DNA of 55,793 bases from an uncultured Eubacterium sp. (GCA_900550135.1 URQO01000006.1:1-55793), one strand, 5' to 3'. Positions 42,176 to 51,369 are shown, counted from the first letter of the stretch. Translations and numbers: made by a program. Notes: generated from the sequence alone by a model not told the origin.

Positions 42176-43006
42176 TTATCCTAAAAATCCAAAGTATGCT
42201 CCAGCAATTGATACAATCAACATAATCAACATGATAAGTAGTGGATTCATCTTCTTTTTAAGCATCCAATATACTATTCCAAAAATTCCAAGTACAGGCA
42301 GTCCCGGCATAATACCTTCAATTAATTCCTGCAATGTGGTTGCCTCGTCTCCCGAGCCTATCTTGGTTACCAGATTAATTGCCGTCATGTCCATGGTCAT
42401 CGCACCTGTAACCATCATACCTACAATTGAAGCGGCTTCTGTAACTTTGCCCATAAGTCCTGAAGCTGTGATTTTTGAAATTGATTCACTACCTAATTTG
42501 TATCCAAAGAATGTTCCTATGTATCTTAAGAAATAATGTGGAACATTGAAAATTAACATAAATAGTATTGGTCCTAAAATATTTCCTTTCATTGCAAGTG
42601 CACAACCAATACTTGTTGCAATAACTCTTAATGTACCCCAGAAAAATGCATCACCAATACCTGATAAAGGTCCCATCATTGCTGCTTTTACTGAACCGAT
42701 TGATTCTGTATCAAAATCTTCCTGTTCAGCATTTGCTTCTTCCATCGCTACACTGATACCCATAGGAAATGTACAAATATATGGTGTCATGTTATATAAA
42801 GCCAAATGGCGTTTCATTGCTTTTGCCAAATCCTTTTCATCCGGATACAATTTTTTAAGAACCGGATATAATGCCCATGCATATCCTACGTTATCCATAC
42901 GTTCATAGTTCCATGAATGTTCCATTGGAATTGAACGCCAAAATACTTTTTTAAGATCTTTTTTTGTAATCTTGCCGTTATAATCAGCATGCAAATTAAA
43001 ACTCAT
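42176..43006 (-). CDS. PTS mannose-family IID component
   Basis: Membrane subunit of a mannose/fructose/sorbose-type phosphotransferase system. The 276-residue protein starts MSFNLHADYNGKITKKDLKKVFWRS, with the family signature MEHSWNYERMDNVGYAWALYPVLKKLYPDEKDLAKAMKRHLALYNMTPY, and ends with membrane helices. The frame opens at 43027, but the ATG at 43004-43006 has a GGAGG box eight bases upstream, so the true overlap with the IIC gene is 11 bases. It acts with IIA, IIB and IIC encoded just upstream. Confidence 0.93.
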   Translation of the reverse strand: MSFNLHADYNGKITKKDLKKVFWRSIPMEHSWNYERMDNVGYAWALYPVLKKLYPDEKDLAKAMKRHLALYNMTPYICTFPMGISVAMEEANAEQEDFDTESIGSVKAAMMGPLSGIGDAFFWGTLRVIATSIGCALAMKGNILGPILFMLIFNVPHYFLRYIGTFFGYKLGSESISKITASGLMGKVTEAASIVGMMVTGAMTMDMTAINLVTKIGSGDEATTLQELIEGIMPGLPVLGIFGIVYWMLKKKMNPLLIMLIMLIVSIAGAYFGFLG

Positions 43007-43790
43007 CAAATCCACCTCCGTCATCATTCTTTGAAACTACTTCTACAGTCTGTTCTTTTTTGTCGTTAAGCATTCCGTATGTTACAAAAATAACTACCAT
43101 TAAAATTGATAATACTGCCACACCTGTTGTAGTAATACTTGAGTATGCTACAATCAAAAATCCGATAAAGAAAAATGGTGCAACTTTTTTGTTCATCATC
43201 ATCTGTGCCAACATTGCAAATCCTAATGCAGGAAGTAAACCTGCTGCAATATCCATACCTGTCTGAACAAATTCTGGTACAACTTCCAGAACCTTTGTAA
43301 CTGCATCTGAGCCAAAATAGAATGCAAGTGGAACAAATATTATTCCAAAAATTGATGCTATGTATCCACTTATCCACATATTCCTTGAAAAAGCTTTATA
43401 ATTTCCGTCCTCTGCATTTTTGTCACATCTGTGAATAAATATAAGTCTAAGTGGTTCTCCAATAGCTGTGTTTGCTGCCAACAATAAGGTTGCAATAGGA
43501 ATACCCAGTGTAAGTGCTGCCGATGCATTTGCTCCTGACTGAATTGCAAGAGATACACCTAAAATTGTACCTGCAATCAAATCCGGTGGATTGTATGCAC
43601 CAATCGAAACTGCTCCAATCATTGCCAATTCCAGTGTGGCCCCCATAACTATACCTGCCTGCAAGTCTCCCATAATTAGTCCTACTAAAGGTCCAAGAAC
43701 AATAGGTCTTTGAAAATAACTTGTACCCAATGCCCATTCTGAATAACCTAAAACAGTGACTAAGAAAATTAGTATTGTTTTTAAAATCAT
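42996..43790 (-). CDS. PTS mannose-family IIC component
   Basis: The 264-residue sugar-binding membrane subunit has about seven hydrophobic segments. Family segments are RPIVLGPLVGLIMGDLQAGIVMGATLELAMIG and GAYNPPDLIAGTILGVSLAIQSGANASAALTLGIPIA. Its stop lies within the start of the IID gene. A perfect AGGAGG box precedes the start. Substrate specificity resides here and in IID; the cluster suggests a glycated amine or amino sugar. Confidence 0.92.
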   Translation of the reverse strand: MILKTILIFLVTVLGYSEWALGTSYFQRPIVLGPLVGLIMGDLQAGIVMGATLELAMIGAVSIGAYNPPDLIAGTILGVSLAIQSGANASAALTLGIPIATLLLAANTAIGEPLRLIFIHRCDKNAEDGNYKAFSRNMWISGYIASIFGIIFVPLAFYFGSDAVTKVLEVVPEFVQTGMDIAAGLLPALGFAMLAQMMMNKKVAPFFFIGFLIVAYSSITTTGVAVLSILMVVIFVTYGMLNDKKEQTVEVVSKNDDGGGFDEF

Positions 43791-43808
43791 AATTCCTTAA
43801 CCTCCTTT

Positions 43809-44279
43809 TTATTTAAATAATGATTTACATTTAATACTTTTCTCTGCCGGAACCATTTGTATATAAACTTCAATTCCTTCATCTAACATATCTTTTATTA
43901 ACTCTTCTTCGTCTTTTGTTAAGTTTGCACTTTTTCCGTACTGTTTTGTATTGTCTCTAAATGGTGTATTGCCTACATTTAAAGATTTTTCTCCTGTAGC
44001 TTCCAATATTGCTTTTGCATTTTCTAAGTTTTCACAGATAATAAATAATTTATACTTATCTGTTACTCCGCTGTTCAATGCGTCAATTGCCTCCTGCTGA
44101 TTTTTCACTACTACCTTAGTTCCTGCAGGTTTTGCAAGCTTTAATGTTTCCATTCTAAGTGGATCACTTTTTACTGTGTCACTAACAAGTAAAAGACAAT
44201 CTGCACCTAGGGCTGATGTCCATGACACTGCAACCTGTCCGTGTAACAAACGATAGTCAACTCTGATTTGTTTAATCAT
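43809..44279 (-). CDS. PTS mannose-family IIB component
   Basis: The 156-residue cytoplasmic subunit accepts the phosphate from IIA and passes it to the sugar. The active-site histidine is in IKQIRVDYRLLHGQVAVSW (His in LLHGQ). The family core LLLVSDTVKSDPLRMETLKLAKPAGTKV follows. It follows the IIA gene after a 111-base gap with no visible ORF. GGAGG box upstream. Confidence 0.92.
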   Translation of the reverse strand: MIKQIRVDYRLLHGQVAVSWTSALGADCLLLVSDTVKSDPLRMETLKLAKPAGTKVVVKNQQEAIDALNSGVTDKYKLFIICENLENAKAILEATGEKSLNVGNTPFRDNTKQYGKSANLTKDEEELIKDMLDEGIEVYIQMVPAEKSIKCKSLFK

Positions 44280-44390
44280 TATAAATTCCTCCTTTTAATT
44301 TTGTTTATTTCTTATTTTTTAATTATGTACTTTTTATTAAAAATGTTTTAGCATTTGATTTTATGCTATTTTAATGTTTGCTTTTTTAAC

Positions 44391-44804
44391 TTAAAAATCA
44401 TCGTCTTCGTCTTCATTAGATGCCAATTCATTGCAGTACATAATCATATCTTTTGCCTGCTCTACCGCATGTTTTATTATGTCTTCTGTATCTGCATCTT
44501 GGTCTGACATTATAATCGAAATAACAACTGCAAGATTTATTCCTGTAACAACGTGAACTTTTGGATTTTTTGTTAATACTATGGCGTTGTTATTTACACT
44601 TCCACCAAACATGTCTGTCATAAAAACAATGTCATCTTCCGGATTGTTTTCAATTATTTTTTTAAACTCCGGCATTGGATCCTGACATTCTTTTGTATAA
44701 GCGTTTATACATATCAAATCTTCCTGAGGTCCCACTATAATTTCCAATGTGGATTTTATTCCCTCTGCCATATGTCCGTGACTTGCCAACACATATTTTC
44801 TCAC
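44391..44804 (-). CDS. PTS mannose-family IIA component
   Basis: The 137-residue cytoplasmic subunit receives phosphate from HPr. The active-site His lies in VLASHGHMAEGIKSTLEII. GPQEDLICINAY and VFMTDMFGGSVNNNA are typical family segments. It starts with GTG after a GGAGG box, one base beyond the stop of the SIS gene (TAA A GTG), so translation is coupled. The C-terminal tail ends in an acidic run. Confidence 0.92.
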   Translation of the reverse strand: MRKYVLASHGHMAEGIKSTLEIIVGPQEDLICINAYTKECQDPMPEFKKIIENNPEDDIVFMTDMFGGSVNNNAIVLTKNPKVHVVTGINLAVVISIIMSDQDADTEDIIKHAVEQAKDMIMYCNELASNEDEDDDF

Positions 44805-44805
44805 T

Positions 44806-45933
44806 TTATTTTTCCTCCAATTCTTTATCTTTTTTTATTTTTTCTTTCATTATTTCATCGTAATCATCTGTTTTACAGTGTATTTTTTCTTCGAATTTGT
44901 CAAACAATGGATGACATTTAAAATTATTCTTTTCTTTTGTAACATGGGCTGATATATACTGAAATGGAACTACCAAAAACAATGGTGTAAGTTCCGGTAT
45001 TATATTGCTTTCAACCTTAATTACTTTATCATCTTCCTTTATATCTTTGTTTGTAATCATATATGTATGTTCTGTTATAAGCTTTGTGGCCTGATACACA
45101 TCCTGCATTCTGTTATTTTTTGTATTGGTATCAATAAAAAATACTGTGTATTCCGGATCAAGCTGCATGTTTGGTCCGTGAACATATTCTTCATTTTCAT
45201 AGTATAATGTAGGTATCTTTAACGTTTCTCCAAACTTTAAACTTCCTTCTCTTGCTGTTGCCATGTTAGGACCATCAGTAACTATTAAAGCTCTGTCCAT
45301 TTTGAAAAGATTTTCGTATTCTCTTTTGGTAAATTCTACTGACTTTTCAAATATTTTTTCACTTTCAACACTACACTGTCCAATCTGCTCCAACAAAATG
45401 TTGTATTCTTTTGTTTTAATATTTTTGTTTATATTTGCTATTTCCAGTGCAAACAATATTAAGAACTCTACAAGTGTTGTAAGACCAAGGGTTACATAAT
45501 CAATTATTTCATTTCCTACTCCGTACTCTACTAATGTCTTAGCATAATCTTTCAAATCACCTTTAAGGTTTCCTGTTAATGCTACATAATCTATATTGTC
45601 ATTGTTTAAGTCCTTGGCTGCCTCAATAATATTTGTGCTACATCCACTTTGGGATATTAAAATAATAAATCTGTTCTTAACAAAATCCTTTTTGTAATCC
45701 AAATAATCCGTTGGACTAATTGTCATCACATCACATCCTATGTATTTGTTCATAAAACTCTGTGCCATCATTGCTCCATTAAGCGAGGAACCTGAAGCAA
45801 CTATGCATATGTCTTTTTTATCTGATGACTGATACTTCTTAATAACATCTTCTGTTAAGTGTTTTCTTCTTTGTAAATTCTTTGCAATAACCTGTCCGCT
45901 TATCTTAACGTAGTATTCCATGTCTTTTTCCAT
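44806..45933 (-). CDS. SIS-domain protein, GlmS/GfrE-like
   Basis: The 375-residue protein resembles the two SIS isomerase domains of GlmS and the Amadori deglycases such as GfrE. The first SIS domain has IVASGSSLNGAMMAQSF and FIILISQSGCSTNIIEAAKDL. The second has ALIVTDGPNMATAREGSLKFGETLKIPTLYYENEEYVHGPNMQLD. It is the first gene of the PTS cluster, and a second SIS deglycase is at the cluster's other end. Such pairs occur in the gfr operon of Salmonella (GfrE for glucoselysine-6-P, GfrF for fructoselysine-6-P). An AAAGGAG box precedes the start. The exact substrate is inferred from context. Confidence 0.8.
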   Translation of the reverse strand: MEKDMEYYVKISGQVIAKNLQRRKHLTEDVIKKYQSSDKKDICIVASGSSLNGAMMAQSFMNKYIGCDVMTISPTDYLDYKKDFVKNRFIILISQSGCSTNIIEAAKDLNNDNIDYVALTGNLKGDLKDYAKTLVEYGVGNEIIDYVTLGLTTLVEFLILFALEIANINKNIKTKEYNILLEQIGQCSVESEKIFEKSVEFTKREYENLFKMDRALIVTDGPNMATAREGSLKFGETLKIPTLYYENEEYVHGPNMQLDPEYTVFFIDTNTKNNRMQDVYQATKLITEHTYMITNKDIKEDDKVIKVESNIIPELTPLFLVVPFQYISAHVTKEKNNFKCHPLFDKFEEKIHCKTDDYDEIMKEKIKKDKELEEK

Positions 45934-46009
45934 ATTTTACTCCTTTGGTACACTATTTTATGATATTGGATTGTTTATTGGTTTCTTCCTTAATCCACTT
46001 TCTGATTTT

Positions 46010-46067
46010 AGTATACCACATTATTCTTAATTTGCAATACCAATTTTATTTTTTTTTGTACCAATTT
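46010..46067 (-). promoter_or_regulatory. promoter and candidate operators of the PTS cluster
   Basis: TTGCAA (46032-46037), 16 bases and TATACT (46010-46015) on the minus strand. Just upstream are two TACCAATTT words at 46038-46046 and 46059-46067, spaced 21 bases or two helical turns. They match half of the ACCAATTATTGGT palindrome at the gntR promoter. The rest of the 400-base gap to the aminopeptidase gene is AT-rich, with only the aminopeptidase terminator. Confidence 0.7.
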
Positions 46068-46211
46068 AAATAAAAATGTTTCATTGCTTTATAAAATAAG
46101 AGATTTTTTTTTTTAATTTTTTTATAAATCAGAAGAGTTTTTATCGTTTAGTTTGTTATATTTCTTAATTAATTTGCTATTTATTTGTTTCTCCAACAAT
46201 CAATTCTTAAT

Positions 46212-46260
46212 CAAAAAAAATCCTCTAAAAGTTATTTTTCAAATCTAACTTTTAGAGGAT
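46212..46260 (-). terminator. aminopeptidase terminator
   Basis: A perfect 15-bp stem ATCCTCTAAAAGTTA/TAACTTTTAGAGGAT followed on the minus strand by a run of eight T. It lies about 90 bases after the M18 aminopeptidase stop. Confidence 0.9.
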
Positions 46261-46347
46261 CAACTTATAATTCATATATTAAAGACTTTTAATTCTAAAC
46301 CGTATATTTTATTTTTTCTTTGCTTCTTAATCTTTTATATAGCAACT

Positions 46348-47727
46348 TTATGCATCTTTTAAAAATGCCTTATAGCACTTGTATGCCTCATATACATCAG
46401 CCTTGCTTGTTACTTCCCATGGTGCATGCATGTTTAGAACTGCAACACCACTATCTATTACCTCCATTCCATAAAGGGCCATAATGTAGGCAATTGTTCC
46501 GCCACCTCCTGCATCTACTTTTCCAAGTTCTGACATTTGGAAGTTTACTCCATTATCATCCATAATCTTCCTAAGTGATGCTAAATATTCAGCATTGGCA
46601 TCATTTGATCCTGACTTTCCACCACGGCCTGTAAACTTATTAAATACAACTCCATGCCCCATAAATGATGAACTGTTTTTGTTGAATACCTCAGCATATA
46701 ATGGGTCAAAAGCTGCATTTACATCTGATGATAACATTCTGCTGTTTGCAAGACATCTCTTTAATTTGATATCGCTGTAACCATCATTTAAGTTGATAAG
46801 TTCTGCAACTGTATTTTCAAAGAATTTTGACTGCATACCTGTTGCACCTACACTACCGATTTCTTCTTTATCAACCAAAAGGCAGCATGTTGTTTTTTCT
46901 ACATTTTCAACTTCTAACATTGCTACAAGTGAAGTATATGCACACACTCTGTCATCCTGACCATATGACATAATCATACTTCTGTCAAAGCCCATCTCTC
47001 TTGCTCTTCCTGCAGGAACCACTTCAAGTTCTGCTGACATAAAGTCTTCTTCTTCCATATCATACATCTCTTTTAAAATATTAAGTACAGCTTTCTTTGT
47101 AGCCTCTTTTTCTTCTTCATTTAATGGAATTGTACCTATCAATACATCTAAGTTTTCCCCTTCTACTACCTTTGCTGCTTTCTTTTCCATTTGTGCCTGT
47201 GCCAAATGAATAAGCAAATCTGTTACACAGAATACCGGATCTTCAGGCTTTTCACCAATGTTTACATTAACAGTTGTTCCATCTTTTTTTACAATAACAC
47301 CGTGTATTGCAAGTGGAAGTGTAACCCACTGATACTTTTTGATTCCACCATAATAATGTGTATCTAAATATGCCATTCCTTCATTTTCATACAAAGGATT
47401 CTGCTTTACATCCATTCTTGGAGAATCAATATGAGCTCCTAATATATTCATGCCCTTTTCCATTGTTTCTTTTCCTATGTTAAATAAGGCAACTGTTTTA
47501 TTCATACATACTGAATAAATTTTATCTCCCTGCTTTAATGGTTTGTTGTTTTCTATAGCCTGTTCTAAACTTATATATCCTTTTGCTTCAACTCTTTTTA
47601 TTGTTTCCTGAATGCATTCACGTTCTGTTTTACATTCAGATAAAAAATCAATGTAATCAGCATTTAAACTGTTCAAACGTTGTTTTTCCTTTTCATTATA
47701 TGTGTTCCATGCATTTTTTCTTTCCAT
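46348..47727 (-). CDS. M18 family aminopeptidase
   Basis: The 459-residue zinc metallopeptidase removes N-terminal residues, preferably acidic or neutral. Metal-ligand and catalytic regions are LGAHIDSPRMDVKQNPLY, LLVDKEEIGSVGATGMQSKF, MLSSDVNAAFDPLY and GRGGKSGSNDANAEYLA, with a C-terminal His in LNMHAPWEVTSKADVYE. Length and motif order match bacterial M18 aminopeptidases. An AAGGAGAAG box precedes the start. It is a single-gene transcript with its own terminator. Confidence 0.94.
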   Translation of the reverse strand: MERKNAWNTYNEKEKQRLNSLNADYIDFLSECKTERECIQETIKRVEAKGYISLEQAIENNKPLKQGDKIYSVCMNKTVALFNIGKETMEKGMNILGAHIDSPRMDVKQNPLYENEGMAYLDTHYYGGIKKYQWVTLPLAIHGVIVKKDGTTVNVNIGEKPEDPVFCVTDLLIHLAQAQMEKKAAKVVEGENLDVLIGTIPLNEEEKEATKKAVLNILKEMYDMEEEDFMSAELEVVPAGRAREMGFDRSMIMSYGQDDRVCAYTSLVAMLEVENVEKTTCCLLVDKEEIGSVGATGMQSKFFENTVAELINLNDGYSDIKLKRCLANSRMLSSDVNAAFDPLYAEVFNKNSSSFMGHGVVFNKFTGRGGKSGSNDANAEYLASLRKIMDDNGVNFQMSELGKVDAGGGGTIAYIMALYGMEVIDSGVAVLNMHAPWEVTSKADVYEAYKCYKAFLKDA

Positions 47728-47923
47728 GATACTTCTCCTTCTCTTTTAATCTGTTTCAATATTAGTCCAATTATTTTGGGTTGTCAAACAGCTTTTATTT
47801 TAATAAATATTATATCACTTAAGGAATATATTTATTTATTATTGTTACAACTTTTGTACTTGCAAATATTCAAATTTATTTTTAATATTAAGATATAACA
47901 CTTTTGGAAATGAGGTACTTTAA

Positions 47924-48397
47924 ATGAGAAGAAAAGATCGTGAAATTACAGATTTTAATGAAATTATTGAAATAATGAAAAAATGCGATTCTGTTACTCT
48001 TGGTTTAAATGATGATGGATACCCATATCTTGTTCCTTTAAACTTTGGATTACACGTTGACGGAGAACAGGTAGAGCTTTATTTTCATTGTGCAACACAA
48101 GGCACCAAACTTGACTTAATAAAAAAAGACAATCGTGCTACTTTTGAAATGGATTGTGGACATAATTTTATTTTGTACGAAGAACGTATGTCATGTACCA
48201 TGGGATATGAAAGTGTGATTGGTCATGGAAAAATCGAATTTATCGATGATGGCCACAAATTTGAAGCTTTAAAGATTTTGGTGAATCAGTATCATGCTGA
48301 AGATTTTAAATTTAATACTGATATGATGAAAGTAACAACAGTGTTTAAATTGGTAGTTTCTGATATGACAGGAAAGCGTAGAAACAATATTCATTAA
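47924..48397 (+). CDS. pyridoxamine 5'-phosphate oxidase family protein (NimA-like)
   Basis: The 157-residue protein has the split-barrel flavin-binding fold: RRKDREITDFNEIIEIMKKCDSVTLGLNDDGYPYLVPLNFGLHVDGEQVELYFHCATQGTKLDLIKKDNRATFEMD. Members related to NimA bind flavin and can reduce nitroimidazoles. Normal NimA-type sequences have a conserved Tyr/Trp cluster that is partly present (GYESVIGHGKIEFI). The physiological substrate is unknown. A GAGG box lies before the start. A terminator follows. Confidence 0.88.
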   Translation: MRRKDREITDFNEIIEIMKKCDSVTLGLNDDGYPYLVPLNFGLHVDGEQVELYFHCATQGTKLDLIKKDNRATFEMDCGHNFILYEERMSCTMGYESVIGHGKIEFIDDGHKFEALKILVNQYHAEDFKFNTDMMKVTTVFKLVVSDMTGKRRNNIH

Positions 48398-48423
48398 TTC
48401 AATTTTTTCTCGTATGCTACTTT

Positions 48424-48486
48424 AAAAAAAATACCGGTTTCCAGGTTTTCAATCTTTCAATCTAACCTTTGGAAGCCGGTTATTTC
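48424..48486. terminator. bidirectional terminator between convergent genes
   Basis: ACCGGTTTCCA (48433-48443) and TGGAAGCCGGT (48470-48480, one G-U) form a stem, preceded by A's and followed by T's. Confidence 0.8.
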
Positions 48487-48520
48487 TTAGTTATATTAAT
48501 ATAATTTTTTTATCTTATTA

Positions 48521-49411
48521 TTAAGCCCATCCTGGAACTTGTTTAAATATAGATGTGTTGTCCCAACTTGATGTATTTTTGCTTATAAAAATCCAACCTT
48601 TTTTACCATTTTTTGTTTTCACATATATAAATGCATCAACAGACTTGAAATCACCATATTTATCCCTCTGGCGTTGTGAAACATTTTTCTGTGTTTTTAT
48701 TTTAATGACATTAAGTTTTTGACCTTTTTTAATCGTAAATGCTTTTGATTTTCTTGACGCCTTCTTATATGCCTTCAAACTTTTCTTTGTTTTATATACA
48801 TACTTTCGTGATTTTCTAGACAAATAATATGTTTTCTTTTTTGCTGTGATTTTCCCGTTTTTATACTTTAAAGGTATGGTTGTATAATAATTTCCTATTG
48901 CCACATCAAAAGGTGTATCCACACCAATACTAAAATTACCATTTCCCTTTATACCAACAATAGAATATCCTCTCAAATAATCCAGAGCTTTATTTTTGTT
49001 TGTATCAAATTCTGTAATTTTCTTTCCATCCCAATGCTGAAATGAACTATAATCTAAAACAAATGAAGGACCACAAACCTGAAGATTAAGTTCTACTGTT
49101 TTATCTTTGTTGTTTAAATCCACAATAAAATATCTGGCTATATCATCTGTAATTTTCTTTGAATATACCTTTTTATCATTTATAAAAAGATTTATTCTAC
49201 CAAATCTGTCTTTGTCCTTTTTATCAGTAACTGTTTTGTATACTATTTTTTCCTTAACACCATCACCATTTAAATCATAGTAATATGCCTGATTTTCAGA
49301 CATCTGAACATTAGTTGCAGCTTTAACAGTAGTTCCATTTACACCTGTAAAAATGCAACATGCCATAACGACCATAACTCCAATGCCAATTGCCTTAATC
49401 CACTTCTTCAT
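48521..49411 (-). CDS. secreted protein with EF-hand-like motif and SH3-like domain
   Basis: The 296-residue protein has a signal peptide (MKKWIKAIGIGVMVVMACCIFTG, cleavage near TVKAA). An EF-hand-like calcium loop YYYDLNGDGVKEKIVYK is followed by a beta-rich middle region. The basic C-terminal third (AYKKASRKSKAFTIKKGQKLNVIKIKTQ, then AFIYVKTKNGKKGWIFIS) fits a bacterial SH3 domain. Such proteins usually associate with the cell wall. The ATG at 49409-49411 has a perfect AGGAGGG box and is preferred over 49441. Function not assignable. Its C-terminal basic style resembles the other secreted proteins of this window. Confidence 0.75.
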   Translation of the reverse strand: MKKWIKAIGIGVMVVMACCIFTGVNGTTVKAATNVQMSENQAYYYDLNGDGVKEKIVYKTVTDKKDKDRFGRINLFINDKKVYSKKITDDIARYFIVDLNNKDKTVELNLQVCGPSFVLDYSSFQHWDGKKITEFDTNKNKALDYLRGYSIVGIKGNGNFSIGVDTPFDVAIGNYYTTIPLKYKNGKITAKKKTYYLSRKSRKYVYKTKKSLKAYKKASRKSKAFTIKKGQKLNVIKIKTQKNVSQRQRDKYGDFKSVDAFIYVKTKNGKKGWIFISKNTSSWDNTSIFKQVPGWA

Positions 49412-49457
49412 AAAACCCTCCTTTACAAATTGTTTTGGCATTTACTTTCATAAATTC

Positions 49458-50435
49458 CTATTTTTCCACTTTTTTTACAATAACTTTCTGATTAATAAGG
49501 CCCTTTTTTATAATCAACACATATACTTTCAATTTGATTGAATCATTTACTTCTATAAACGGTTCTTCCACGTATATGTAAGCTCTAACCCTGTTACTCT
49601 GGTACCTTTTTTGAATTTTCTTTGCTTTTTTCAATAAGGAATCCAACTCTATCTGTTGCGGGTCATCAAATTTTCTTCTTGAATAATCCTTAGATATCAA
49701 AATCATTTCTTCCATCAAGGTTTCAATTACATCACTGTGTCTATTATGATGTAGCATATGAGCAATATGCCTTGTCATTACTTTATTTTGAAACCTTTTA
49801 TACAATTTCAGATTTCTTTTTAATGAATTATCATTTTTTGCATATTCAATCATTAGATCAATTGCCTGCATTGATGGTTTCCAGGGTTCCTTACGTGGTA
49901 CCAGATATTTCTTTGGAACAGAAGGATAACAGGTATAATTAAGTGGTGGAAAATATACCAGTTCACTTAATTTTATTTCCTTTTCATTACAAAACTCTTT
50001 ACCTAAATACTCTTTTTTATCATGGATAATAGCAATCTTGTATTCCAACTGTCTAATGTTTTCATCCTTCTTTATCCAAAAATGACCTGTACGTCCGTAA
50101 TTATATAAATGAGTTTCCAAATATATTTGCTTAAAAAATATTGAAAATACTACATCCTGCTGATAAATCACCAGAACATATTCACCATTTTCAGATGATA
50201 ATGAATATTCAACCCAGTCTTCAAAATCTTTTTGATAACTTCCTGTAACTCTTGCTTTCTCAAAAACAATAAAACTTTCAACTGCATCATTCATTAAATA
50301 AACTAATTTGATATTTCCATCTTTTGGAGTATCTGATACCAGTTCAAACTGTCCCTGTTCCAGTAATAGTGTTAACTTTTCAATTGCTGTTTGTTCATCT
50401 GAAATAATCCGGTCTTTATAATACTTCACATACAT
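49458..50435 (-). CDS. conserved protein of unknown function
   Basis: I cannot name its family with confidence, although the length and aromatic-rich composition recall DUF3878-type proteins of Clostridia. The 325-residue protein has no signal peptide or membrane helix. A beta-rich N-terminal half (to about 190, with RTGHFWIKKDENIRQLEYKIAIIHDKKEYLG and PPLNYTCYPS) is followed by a helical stretch and a final beta region (RVRAYIYVEEPFIEVNDSIKLKVYVLIIKKG). The start has an AGAGGAA box. Two 49-bp direct repeats lie just upstream. Confidence 0.7.
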   Translation of the reverse strand: MYVKYYKDRIISDEQTAIEKLTLLLEQGQFELVSDTPKDGNIKLVYLMNDAVESFIVFEKARVTGSYQKDFEDWVEYSLSSENGEYVLVIYQQDVVFSIFFKQIYLETHLYNYGRTGHFWIKKDENIRQLEYKIAIIHDKKEYLGKEFCNEKEIKLSELVYFPPLNYTCYPSVPKKYLVPRKEPWKPSMQAIDLMIEYAKNDNSLKRNLKLYKRFQNKVMTRHIAHMLHHNRHSDVIETLMEEMILISKDYSRRKFDDPQQIELDSLLKKAKKIQKRYQSNRVRAYIYVEEPFIEVNDSIKLKVYVLIIKKGLINQKVIVKKVEK

Positions 50436-50451
50436 TTCCTCTTTTTATGTT

Positions 50452-50549
50452 TATACTATATTGCACATTAAATATTACCATGATTAAACACTTTTTTACT
50501 TATACTATATTGCCAATTTAATATTGCCATGATTAAACTCTTGTTCAAT
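50452..50549. repeat. two 49-bp direct repeats upstream of the unknown gene
   Basis: Units at 50452-50500 and 50501-50549 both contain TATACTATATTGC and CATGATTAAAC, with about eight differences. The first lies immediately before the ribosome binding site of the unknown gene and may duplicate its promoter region; the second runs into the 3' end of the methyltransferase gap. Confidence 0.6.
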
Positions 50550-50550
50550 T

Positions 50551-51369
50551 TTACTTTTTCCTAAGTTCCCAAAAAGCAACTGCACTTGCAGCTGCAACAT
50601 TTAATGAATCAACACCTTCTGCCATTGGAATTTTTACAGTGTAATCACTTTTATCAATGGTATGCTGACAAAGACCTTCACCTTCTGTTCCAAGAATTAT
50701 TGCCAATTTATTTTCCTGCTTAAGACTTTTGTCATCTATACTTACAGAATCATCTGTTAATGCCATAGCTGCCGTTTTAAATCCATTACTATGCAGAAAT
50801 TCCATACCTTTACCCGGCCACATTTCATCACTAAAAAAAGTCCATGGTATTTGAAAAACTGTACCCATGCTCACTCTGATAGCTCTTCTATACAATGGGT
50901 TACTACATCCTGTAGTTAATATTATTCCGTCAATTTTCAGTGCTGCTGCCGAACGAAAAATTGCCCCAACATTTGTAGGATTCATAACATTTTCCATAAT
51001 AGCTATTCTTTTAGCATTTTCACATATTTCTTCTGCTGATTTCATCTGTGGTCTCTTCATTGCACAAAGCATTCCTCTTGTTAATTTAAATCCGGTAAGC
51101 TTTGATAAAATGTCAAACTCAGCAGTATACACAGGAACGTCACTGCATCTTTTAATAATTTCCTTTGCTTCTCCATCTATATGCTTATGCTCCACCAGCA
51201 TTGACACTGGAACACATCCTGCATCCAATGCTCTCTCAACTACCTTTGGGCTTTCAGCAATAAAAAAACCTTCATCGCCAAATCCTCTTAACAGTTCTGT
51301 TTCCCTAAATCTGGCATATATATCTAGCTCCGGTGCCATAAAATCTGTAATCTCTATAATATTGCTCAT
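50551..51369 (-). CDS. SpoU/TrmH family RNA 2'-O-methyltransferase
   Basis: The 272-residue enzyme of the SPOUT superfamily methylates rRNA or tRNA ribose. An N-terminal substrate-binding domain (to about 105) is followed by the knotted domain: AIMENVMNPTNVGAIFRSAAALKIDGIILTTGCSNP, KLAIILGTEGEGL, and VKIPMAEGVDSLNVAAASAVAFWELRK. These are the three SpoU motifs. It resembles RlmB-type proteins rather than TrmL. It converges on nothing nearby and is followed within 100 bases by the unknown gene. Confidence 0.92.
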   Translation of the reverse strand: MSNIIEITDFMAPELDIYARFRETELLRGFGDEGFFIAESPKVVERALDAGCVPVSMLVEHKHIDGEAKEIIKRCSDVPVYTAEFDILSKLTGFKLTRGMLCAMKRPQMKSAEEICENAKRIAIMENVMNPTNVGAIFRSAAALKIDGIILTTGCSNPLYRRAIRVSMGTVFQIPWTFFSDEMWPGKGMEFLHSNGFKTAAMALTDDSVSIDDKSLKQENKLAIILGTEGEGLCQHTIDKSDYTVKIPMAEGVDSLNVAAASAVAFWELRKK

